NCBI GenBank assembly: GCA_016217865.1
Contig: JACRFO010000022.1
Coordinates: 1-14,752 of the forward strand
Direction of reading: 5' to 3'
Length of the DNA: 14,752 nucleotides
Source: Candidatus Kerfeldbacteria bacterium
GTDB lineage: Bacteria > Patescibacteriota > Patescibacteriia > SBBC01 > CAIJZX01
Position 1 is the stretch's first letter, and each line of letters opens with the position of its first letter. The position numbers and the translations under genes are program-made. Positions 7,819 to 14,018 of this stretch are shown piece by piece. The notes under the pieces are model-generated. The model saw only the letters and a list, made by a program, of their open reading frames with translations. It was not told the DNA's origin and searched no databases.

Positions 7819-10800
7819 ACAGCCAACGTCCGCCGCCGTACACTGGACCCGGCTGGAGTTCAGGTAGAGCGCATTGATCACGCCGTAGTCTTTGTACTGG
7901 GTCGGCCCAGCGTTCTCTTCAAATTGAGCGCTATCCACCACGAGGTCACGGCCCGTACATCCGCCGATGAGGACGCCGGCCGACACATCAAAATTCGTCG
8001 AGACAGATCCTGGATCAGCTGGGGTAGTCGGCTCGAAGAGAGTCAGGCTGAAGGTTTGCCATGAGCCGGTTACCGCGGCTGTTGTATTCACGCTTCGCGG
8101 GGTGCTTCCGAGCGCCAGTTGCATTGGACAACTGCTCTCCGCTCCGAGGTTGGTTGCTTTCGCCCGGATAGAGAAGGTGAACGATCGCTCGTAGAGCGCA
8201 TGGCCAGTGTGGACTGTCTGACTGATACCATCATCCGCCGCACTGCTCGTTAGTTTTATGGCGGCTTGGTTGCTGGCCGTGACCGAGCCGTCGTCAGCGG
8301 TAATGGGGTAGGTCCCAATACCGCCGATCTTCGTCCAACCGTACTGTCCGAGGTTAGCCGACGTACCCGAGTTGAGCGGCACATCGAAGGACTCGAAACC
8401 GCTATTGACGAATAGGTTTGACCCTTTCGTGGTTTGGAGGTACTGATGACAGCCAACGGCCGACTGATCACAGCGTTGTGCTTTGGCGGTAAAGTTGATG
8501 CGGCCGCTGCCGGTACACTGCTGGGTTTGCGGATCGTAGCTCCCAGAAGCGCAGTATTGCGTACAGCCAGCGTTGTCAGCCGAACAGTTGCTGAAGTCCA
8601 GCGTATTCGCCAAGTAAGAAACCGATTGGTTGAGCGCGTCAGTGTAGGTCGTACAGCTGCCATTCTGGACATCACATTGCTGGCCATCGAATTTGAATTG
8701 TTGTTTTTCCTGAACGCAGTACCCGAATGCCCGGCAGGTACCGTCATCGTTCTCGGCGATGCAAGACTGCATGTCCGCGCAAGTATCAGCATTCCGCTGG
8801 ACTACCCATCGCCCGATGTCCGGGTATGCATTGGTCGCCGACTTCACGCAGTTCGGAGCTTTGACGTCGTAACAGAAGGCTGTGCCGGTATCATCACTGC
8901 GTGGGTCGGTGCAAGTCACGCCGGCCGGAATGAGTGTCCCGGTTGTCGCGTCGACGTTATTTTGGTCGCAGACGAACTCCTTCGAAATAATTTCTTCGCC
9001 GGCACCCTGGCGGCGGCAGTACGTCTGTGGCGCTTTCAGGACCCAGTTCGGATCTACTAGGCCGCAGTACGGGCTGGCCCCACAGACAATCGTCGCACCA
9101 TTTTCATCAAGACCGCAGTCGCTATTTTGCTGACAGAGTTGCCCGACCTTCGTGCCGCGGACACAAACGTTGTGTTCGGCTTTCGGCAGTTTCGTCACAC
9201 ACGTCCCACCGCTCGTTCCGCAATCCTGGTCGGAGTTGCAGGTGTTGTTGCTGACGCTGCAGACCTGGCTCGGCAGATCCTGACCGCACATGTTGTACTG
9301 TGACACCAGGTAGCCGATACTCAAGTCGCGGTGGTCGAATTGTTGACTGTACTTGGCGGCCAATTCCCAGCCAATGGGAATTACTCGGAATTTCCGGAGG
9401 TATTGGAGGGCACGGTACGGGTATCCGGTCGCTGGTTCGAGACCATTCTTATCAAATCCAAACGTCCGTTTGGTGTCGAGCAGCTTTTTATCAATCGCTT
9501 CCTGAACGGTCAGTCCATCGTCGATCGCTTGCTGGAAAGCCGAATCAATCAGTCCCGACGATGACAGTTGACTAGTGACATCGATTTGGTTCCGGCCAGG
9601 ATTCCCGCTGACGAGCTGGGCTTCACCTTGGGTCGCGTAGATCAATTGCGAACCAGCAGCTCCGGCTGCGCCATTCGTCCCGAAGAGAATCTGACCGATC
9701 GCTGACTGGGCATTCGAGGGACCACGACAAATCGCCGGGTTAAGTCCACACTTGACGTTGAAGTAGTTTGCTAAAGCCACACCAACCGGACTGTTGATGA
9801 ACGACAGAACGCCTTTGAGAATATCAGCGGCTGTTCCGGTGTATGAACTGTTGGCACCATCATCACGAGTCGTTACCCCGAAGAGGTCGGAGATGGCTGC
9901 TTTCGGAGTAATCGTCTCTTCGCTGACTTTCGTCGTCTTCGGCAGCGTGTTTTCATTCAGGTTTGTCGCTTCGCCGGTGACTTTGCTCTGGACAACCGCC
10001 GTCAAGGCCGAGGCGGCGCCGAGGAGTTGACCGATGCCGCTCTTCGATTCGGACAACGCATTCGCCAAGGCGGCCGGCGCTCGAGTGACGTCCCCATTTT
10101 GAATCGTCCCGAGTAAATCATTTTCCGTACCAGCGTTAATCGCCGAGATCGCCGCACCGGTCACGCCGGCGCTGCACTCTTGGAGACACTGGCTAACTTG
10201 TTCGGAGGCCGCTGACTGCTCCACGAGCGCAGCTTGTTTTTGGAACTCCATACACTGGCTGGGGGGCATGCCGGTAATCGGTGGATCTTGCCCGACGAGA
10301 ACTTTAGCGACATCGGCCGTCGTGCTCGGCGACAAGAAAATATCTGGACAGATGTCGTTCGGCATCTGACTGGCATTTTTATCAGCTAATTCTTTTGATC
10401 CACCCGGACCGTAAATGTCGTAGTTGATCCGGAAGTAGTTGAATTCATGTCCGTTCCGGAATGAATTCGCGGTCGTCGCGGCGGCTTCAGCCGGCGTATA
10501 GGCATTGAGCGAATCGAGCGAAACATCAATTTGGATCGCGTACTTGTCGTAGCACGAATCCGTACACTGCTGTGCAATCGCACCAGTCGCCTGCTTCCGT
10601 AAAAAGCGTGAAGCTAGGAAGCGGACGCGGGCTTCACTGAATGATGTACCCGGACCCGTTTGGCCGGTTACGCCGCGTGAGAAATCGTCAATGTACTCGG
10701 TCGCAGCGGCGCTCGCAACGTTCTGGAAGAAATCCTTCGGGTGAGTGAGGAAGAGCGGTTGTTCACCCGGCCCACCACTGGTGAGTTGCGTGCGAATCGC

Positions 10801-11055
10801 CTTCCAGACCTGGTAGCCGAACACTTTGGCTGATGATTTAAAGGCTACTGCTTGGACATCTTTGGTCCGAGCTGCAATTTGGTTCCGGACTTTATCGAGA
10901 GCTTCGGAGAATTTTCGCGGGAGGTCAGTGACGGTATGCGAAATCGTGGTGAACTGGGCTTGAGCTGGACGAGGCCCGATCGCGAGGCCAACCACAACAA
11001 CCGCCGCTAGGCCTAGCGCGAGGAAGTATCGGCGGTGTGAGGGAAGGCGGGACAT
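7816..11055 (-). CDS. Giant exported Cys-rich protein, upstream half with signal peptide
   Basis: This 1079-aa frame starts at an ATG 6 bp after the stop of the 271-aa membrane protein. Residues 1-34 are a clear signal peptide (MSRLPSHRRY, a Leu/Ala/Val core, cut near PAQAQ). Residues 35-590 are mostly helical with few Cys. The segment at about 80-125 (YQVWKAIRTQLTSGG and on) recalls, from memory only, the start of large exported proteins common in Patescibacteria near pilus or secretion genes. From 590 on the protein is Cys-rich: Dickkopf-like clusters (599-619, 641-658), then modules C-x5-[G/S]-C-x2-Y at 794, 824 and 862, a jelly-roll-like domain (about 880-1050, opening LFVNSGFE and ending DLVVDSAQFEE), and a last module at 1072 that is cut by the in-frame TAA. 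No membrane segment is seen after the signal peptide and no enzyme motif was recognised. The many paired Cys imply oxidative folding outside the cytoplasm. Coding is certain, export very likely, role unknown. Confidence 0.9.
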   Translation of the reverse strand: MSRLPSHRRYFLALGLAAVVVVGLAIGPRPAQAQFTTISHTVTDLPRKFSEALDKVRNQIAARTKDVQAVAFKSSAKVFGYQVWKAIRTQLTSGGPGEQPLFLTHPKDFFQNVASAAATEYIDDFSRGVTGQTGPGTSFSEARVRFLASRFLRKQATGAIAQQCTDSCYDKYAIQIDVSLDSLNAYTPAEAAATTANSFRNGHEFNYFRINYDIYGPGGSKELADKNASQMPNDICPDIFLSPSTTADVAKVLVGQDPPITGMPPSQCMEFQKQAALVEQSAASEQVSQCLQECSAGVTGAAISAINAGTENDLLGTIQNGDVTRAPAALANALSESKSGIGQLLGAASALTAVVQSKVTGEATNLNENTLPKTTKVSEETITPKAAISDLFGVTTRDDGANSSYTGTAADILKGVLSFINSPVGVALANYFNVKCGLNPAICRGPSNAQSAIGQILFGTNGAAGAAGSQLIYATQGEAQLVSGNPGRNQIDVTSQLSSSGLIDSAFQQAIDDGLTVQEAIDKKLLDTKRTFGFDKNGLEPATGYPYRALQYLRKFRVIPIGWELAAKYSQQFDHRDLSIGYLVSQYNMCGQDLPSQVCSVSNNTCNSDQDCGTSGGTCVTKLPKAEHNVCVRGTKVGQLCQQNSDCGLDENGATIVCGASPYCGLVDPNWVLKAPQTYCRRQGAGEEIISKEFVCDQNNVDATTGTLIPAGVTCTDPRSDDTGTAFCYDVKAPNCVKSATNAYPDIGRWVVQRNADTCADMQSCIAENDDGTCRAFGYCVQEKQQFKFDGQQCDVQNGSCTTYTDALNQSVSYLANTLDFSNCSADNAGCTQYCASGSYDPQTQQCTGSGRINFTAKAQRCDQSAVGCHQYLQTTKGSNLFVNSGFESFDVPLNSGTSANLGQYGWTKIGGIGTYPITADDGSVTASNQAAIKLTSSAADDGISQTVHTGHALYERSFTFSIRAKATNLGAESSCPMQLALGSTPRSVNTTAAVTGSWQTFSLTLFEPTTPADPGSVSTNFDVSAGVLIGGCTGRDLVVDSAQFEENAGPTQYKDYGVINALYLNSSRVQCTAADVGC
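7906..8418 (-). other. Jelly-roll (carbohydrate-binding-module-like) domain, upstream half
   Basis: Residues about 880-1050 of the 1079-aa protein open with LFVNSGFES, have a Trp-x-x-x-Gly strand (YGWTKIGG), a middle strand YERSFTFSIRAK, then SWQTFSLTLFEP, and end in DLVVDSAQFEENAG. This order (N-x-G-F-E, W, Y-x-F-S-x-x-x-K, W-x-x-x-x-x, D-D-x-x-L-like end) is typical of CBM4/9-like jelly rolls. Sugar binding is inference; the fold is likely. Confidence 0.6.
9082..9261 (-). repeat. Dickkopf-like Cys clusters, pair in the 1079-aa protein
   Basis: Residues 599-658 hold two clusters: CNSDQDC followed by GTSGGTC, and CQQNSDC followed by an 11-residue spacer-containing C. The pattern C-x2-[ND]-x-D-C-x(3-10)-C is the one that often scores against Dickkopf-type Cys-rich domains in secreted bacterial proteins. 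The likely role is a small disulfide-stabilised structural knot. Confidence 0.6.
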
Positions 11056-11061
11056 GGACCG

Positions 11062-11877
11062 TTACTGGGTGGTCGAGGATGTAGCTTGCTGAATGGCCTC
11101 TTGGAAGATTTGTTTCAACGTTGCGTCGTCGACCTTGTCAAGTTCGGACTGGCTGATACCGCTCTGGACGAGATATGAGCGGATGTCACTCGAGCTCAAG
11201 TCCTGGAACTGACCAAGGGTGTCGGTGGTTGATGTGCTCGTGTTCGTGGCGCTCGTATTTGTCGTCGAGGCGTTCGTGCTAGAGTTTGAGTTCGTCGTGA
11301 CAGGTTGTTGGAGAACGACTTGTCGGTAAATCCGGAGGAGCGTCGCGTCGTCAGTCTGATCGAGGGTTGTTTTTGGGACGCCGGCGGCTTGTAAGGCTTG
11401 GCGTAGGAATTCCGGCGTCAGTTGACCATTCGCGTCAGTCGCCGTCGTGACGAGGTGGAAGGCTTGGCACTGCTCACCAACTGGACAGTTCGGATCGAGC
11501 CCGTTCTTCACCTTATCGCCGTCGGAAATACCGTCACCGGCTGACGATTTCAAATAGGGACTGCTGTGGTATTGAAACAGTTCGTCGTAGTCCGAAACGG
11601 TATCACCATCCGTATCGACGTTTTTCAACTTCTCGAGTTGCGCGATCGCGGCGGCATTCGTGTTCGATCTCGGCGTCGGCACCTTCGTCGCCGAAACAAT
11701 CGTCCGGTAGGTCAGCCAGCCGGTGAATCCTACGGCGACCACGGCTACCCCGACAATTAAACTCCAAGCGCGGTGCGGGTTATCGAGCACCGGTACCGGC
11801 GTGGTACCAGAAGTCAGCCCAACAACCTGATCGGCAGTTCGGTTTCCTAGCTTTCGGAGAAATGAGGACAGCGACAT
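11062..11877 (-). CDS. Single-pass membrane protein with TSP3-like calcium motif and duplicated helical module
   Basis: This 271-aa protein is the first gene after the predicted promoter. A basic N-terminal stretch of about 37 residues would be cytoplasmic, followed by one membrane segment (about 38-58, WSLIVGVAVVAVGFTGWLTY) and an exported remainder. Residues 88-130 hold a thrombospondin type 3-like calcium motif: DTDGDTVSDYDEL, then AGDGISDGDKVKNGLDPN. The second acidic loop has lost its leading Asp residues (SSAGDG). Two Cys (131, 137) follow. Residues 153-191 and 227-265 are an imperfect duplication with the shared core L-x-x-x-D-D-A-T-L-x-x-I-[YF]-[RQ], separated by an Asn/Thr/Ser low-complexity linker (192-221). 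The protein could anchor or organise the secreted partners encoded directly downstream; that is inference. No ribosome binding site is visible before the ATG. Topology and motif are fairly sure; function unknown. Confidence 0.88.
   Translation of the reverse strand: MSLSSFLRKLGNRTADQVVGLTSGTTPVPVLDNPHRAWSLIVGVAVVAVGFTGWLTYRTIVSATKVPTPRSNTNAAAIAQLEKLKNVDTDGDTVSDYDELFQYHSSPYLKSSAGDGISDGDKVKNGLDPNCPVGEQCQAFHLVTTATDANGQLTPEFLRQALQAAGVPKTTLDQTDDATLLRIYRQVVLQQPVTTNSNSSTNASTTNTSATNTSTSTTDTLGQFQDLSSSDIRSYLVQSGISQSELDKVDDATLKQIFQEAIQQATSSTTQ
11083..11421 (-). repeat. Duplicated helical module with low-complexity linker
   Basis: Protein-level repeat inside the 271-aa membrane protein. Copy A (residues 153-191) and copy B (227-265) both run L-[TS]-x-x-[FD]-[LI]-R-x-x-L-x-x-[AS]-G, then a D-D-A-T-L-x-x-I helix. 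The linker between them is almost only Asn, Ser, Thr and Ala, as in stalks or spacers of surface proteins. Confidence 0.7.
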
Positions 11878-11948
11878 GTCGGTGGCTGACCGTTGAAGTG
11901 TTTGGTGTAAAAAATGTTATGAGGAACGTTGCGTTGTCCCCCAATTGC

Positions 11949-11973
11949 TAGCCGACGATTCAGGCTACGGCTA
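11949..11973 (-). promoter_or_regulatory. Possible hairpin in the 5' leader of the exported-protein operon
   Basis: In the predicted leader, TAGCCG (11973 to 11968) can pair with CGGCTA (11954 to 11949) around a 13-nt loop. A second TAGCC inside the loop could pair with the same GGCTA instead, which gives two competing stems. An exact palindrome CTATATATAG lies next to it (11971-11980). A switch or attenuator is only a possibility; no known riboswitch was recognised. The rest of the 165-bp gap (11878-12042) shows the promoter at its upstream end, a T6 run near 11909-11914 and no small ORF. Confidence 0.25.
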
Positions 11974-12017
11974 TATATAGTGTGAAGAGCGGTTGTTTTG
12001 GGGAAAACTACCTGTTT

Positions 12018-12046
12018 ACTATAGCACAGAAGTACTCCACAGTCAA
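12018..12046 (-). promoter_or_regulatory. Sigma-70-type promoter for the exported-protein operon
   Basis: On the minus strand a -35 box TTGACT (12041-12046), a 17-bp spacer and a -10 box TATAGT (12018-12023) stand in ideal spacing, and the -10 is preceded by TGC, an extended -10. The -35 overlaps the stop codon of rsmA (12043-12045). Transcription would begin near 12011, giving a leader of about 134 nt before the 271-aa gene. It is the only strong promoter-like match noticed in the only real gap of the window. Confidence 0.7.
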
Positions 12047-12858
12047 CCTAATTCTTTGGCTAACCGTAGCCATTCTGCGACGGATAATTCCTGTGCCCGC
12101 CGGGAGGGTTTGATACCTACTTGGTCGAGGTGTTTGTCAATATCAGCCGTCGTTAGATGGAAACTGGAAGCTAGGGAATTATGGAGTTGCTTCCGCCGGG
12201 AAGCGAACCCCGCCCTGGCCAAACGAAACAGTTGTTTTGCCTCGTCTTCATCATGTGTCTGGACTGGTTCACAGTGCAAGACCGCCGACTGGACGCGCGG
12301 AATAGGGAAAAAGTCCGTGGCGGGAACGGTCATGAGGATGTGCGGCACGCTGTAATACTGTACGAGAAGGCTCAAGAGGCTCATCTCACCTGGCTCTGCG
12401 GTGATCCGTTTCGCTACATCGGATTGGATCATCGTCGTCAGTGATGTTGGACGCGGCCGGAGGGTGAGAAAATTACGAAAAATGAGTGAGGTGCCACTAT
12501 ACGGCAGGTTGGCGACGAGTTTATATCCTTGATCTTCGAGATGGTCATTAAGGTTGACCCGGAAAATGTCTCCTTCCACCAAGATGAGCTTCGATTGCCC
12601 GCGATACTTCCGTCGAAGATACGCCGCCAGTCGCTTATCAAGCTCAACGGCGACGACGCGGGCACCGGTAGCCAGTAACACGTCAGTCAAGCACCCCAGA
12701 CCCGGACCGATCTCGAGCACTGTATCATCCGGCCCAACGCCCGCAGCGTCAACCATCGCCTGACAGATATCATCGTTTAGCAAAAAATTCTGGCCGGCAG
12801 CTTGCTGCGGCCGCAGACCAATCTGACGCAAGATGCGTTGGACGTCGTCGCGAGTCAT
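12043..12858 (-). CDS. rsmA: 16S rRNA (adenine1518/1519-N6)-dimethyltransferase RsmA (KsgA)
   Basis: This 271-aa enzyme uses S-adenosylmethionine to dimethylate two adjacent adenines in the 3' terminal helix of 16S rRNA, a late step of small-subunit assembly in the cytoplasm. Length matches the family. Motifs seen: QNFL (23-26); SAM-binding LEIGPGLGCLT (48-58); acidic VAVELD (69-74); GDIFRVN (96-102); catalytic NLPY (117-120); QSDVAKRI plus a QYY stretch (145-170); FFPIPRVQSAVL (183-194); and the C-terminal helical FASRRKQLHNSL. After NLPY the usual N-I-[ST] is replaced by SGTS, a mild deviation next to the active site. The ATG overlaps the transporter stop by one base (TGATG). The 3' end carries the -35 box of the next operon. 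Identification is sure. Confidence 0.97.
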   Translation of the reverse strand: MTRDDVQRILRQIGLRPQQAAGQNFLLNDDICQAMVDAAGVGPDDTVLEIGPGLGCLTDVLLATGARVVAVELDKRLAAYLRRKYRGQSKLILVEGDIFRVNLNDHLEDQGYKLVANLPYSGTSLIFRNFLTLRPRPTSLTTMIQSDVAKRITAEPGEMSLLSLLVQYYSVPHILMTVPATDFFPIPRVQSAVLHCEPVQTHDEDEAKQLFRLARAGFASRRKQLHNSLASSFHLTTADIDKHLDQVGIKPSRRAQELSVAEWLRLAKELG

Positions 12859-14018
12859 CAGAACAACAGGTACAACAACGAAACAGCGGCGGCCGCGACG
12901 AATGAAGCGGTGAATGGTGAAAGGAACTGGGCGAGGATGATAATCACGGCAGCGATCAATGTTTTCGCTAAGGCGAAACCCTGCTCGTAGAACACCGACC
13001 GTTCGATGATTTGATTTTCGCCCAAAGCACGCTCATAGGTCATCGCGGTCAGCGGGACGAAGGTCGTATTCTTTGCAATCCGGCCGATGGTTTCACTGGT
13101 GAATACAGCTGGAATACCTTTTAAGAGTGGCCGCGTGATCCAGATGAAGGCCGTGACGATTGCGCCCCAACGTAATGCCCGCTTTGTCTGATGGCGGTCA
13201 ATCACCTTGCCAATATACAACGTCACTAAGCCGGTAATGAGGGTTGCAACAGCGATTGCGCCGCCCAAATTGAGGAAGTCCTTGAAGGCTAAAGCGATGA
13301 AAATCGGCCAAATGACCAATAAAACCAACTCTTCGCCGAGCGCGAGGTAAGCAATCGTACTGCGGATATGGAGTTTCGTGAATGGTTGCTTAATCGCCTG
13401 CCAGTATGAAAATGCGCGGCGTTTATAGGGAACGGGCTGGATGAACAACGGTGCATTCGAGACAATGATCAGCCCGATGACGACGAGAAATAATGCCGAG
13501 AACCCGAAGTACTTGATCAGGAAACCGCCGAAGACTGGGCCGAGAATGAACATCAGCGTCGAGAGCGACCACAGTCCAGAAAATTCTTTTCCGCGCTCGC
13601 CTTGATCGGAGGTCATGATGAAGTCCGTGTGGTAGGCTGGCCAGTACCACATTTTCTGCAGCGCAAAGAACACCGGAGCGACCCAAAAGAAAGCCGGTAC
13701 AGTCGCCACCAACATTAAGCTCAAATAATACCCGACCAACATGATCGAGCTGACGGCGATACTCCGTTCGGGTCCGAAACGAGCCACAAATTTCCCGCCG
13801 AGCGGCACGAGGAAATAGTACAAGCCGTAGACGACGATGTAGTACAGGAGGATGTGACTAATTGAATACCCAAGCTGAAAGAGGTAGACCGGCTCAAACA
13901 GCGTGACGGCAGCTAAGGCAAAATCCAAAATCGCAACGGAGATGTACAGCTCCTCAAGCTGGTGACTAAACCGCTTCTGAAAGTAGTGCGGTGAGAAGTG
14001 GGCGAAGACTCTATACAT
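12858..14018 (-). CDS. MFS transporter, about 12 membrane segments
   Basis: This 386-aa inner-membrane protein has roughly 11-12 hydrophobic segments and a central basic loop (about 196-218, VPYKRRAFSYW), the layout of the major facilitator superfamily. The loop between segments 2 and 3 reads GKFVARFGPERS (about 75-86) and its counterpart in the second half reads GKVIDRHQTKRAL (about 270-282); these are forms of MFS motif A. Other charged positions inside the membrane zone (EELV, GEE near 228-232; SETIGRIAK near 308-316) could line a substrate path. The substrate cannot be told; no drug-efflux or sugar signature is clear. It overlaps tsaC by 8 bp and rsmA by 1 bp, so it is co-translated with housekeeping genes. 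Family is sure, substrate unknown. Confidence 0.9.
   Translation of the reverse strand: MYRVFAHFSPHYFQKRFSHQLEELYISVAILDFALAAVTLFEPVYLFQLGYSISHILLYYIVVYGLYYFLVPLGGKFVARFGPERSIAVSSIMLVGYYLSLMLVATVPAFFWVAPVFFALQKMWYWPAYHTDFIMTSDQGERGKEFSGLWSLSTLMFILGPVFGGFLIKYFGFSALFLVVIGLIIVSNAPLFIQPVPYKRRAFSYWQAIKQPFTKLHIRSTIAYLALGEELVLLVIWPIFIALAFKDFLNLGGAIAVATLITGLVTLYIGKVIDRHQTKRALRWGAIVTAFIWITRPLLKGIPAVFTSETIGRIAKNTTFVPLTAMTYERALGENQIIERSVFYEQGFALAKTLIAAVIIILAQFLSPFTASFVAAAAVSLLYLLF

Larger units (their letters stand above)
5776..8676 (-). repeat. Recurring Cys module C-x5-[G/S]-C-x2-[Y/V], about 11 copies
   Basis: Copies by eye, as nucleotide spans of the C-to-C core: 8653-8676, 8563-8586, 8449-8472, 7819-7842 (before the TAA), 7732-7755, 7621-7644, 7120-7143, 6529-6552, 6448-6471, 6313-6336 and 5776-5799. 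Examples are CSADKVGCATY, CQASEVGCAAY, CTAADVGCEEY and CDQSAVGCHQY. A looser copy lies near 5473-5505. The copies lie on both sides of the in-frame TAA, which supports a single original protein. The DNA of the copies has diverged, so they are protein modules and not mobile repeats. I cannot assign a named family. Confidence 0.8.

Noticed and set aside
7417..9060. Plus-strand open frames of 215 and 208 codons opposite the giant Cys-rich gene
   Set aside because: They lie antisense to well-supported coding sequence with clear protein modules, show Arg-rich shadow composition, and have no recognisable domain or start signal.
11909..11939. Rho-independent terminator after rsmA
   Set aside because: The hairpin AACG-CAA-CGTT is only 4 bp with a bulge, and the T6 run lies about 9 nt behind it. 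It also lies downstream of the predicted promoter.
11971..11980. Second promoter with TATATA as -10 box
   Set aside because: No -35-like hexamer lies at 16-18 bp; the repeat TA tract is better noted as a palindrome.
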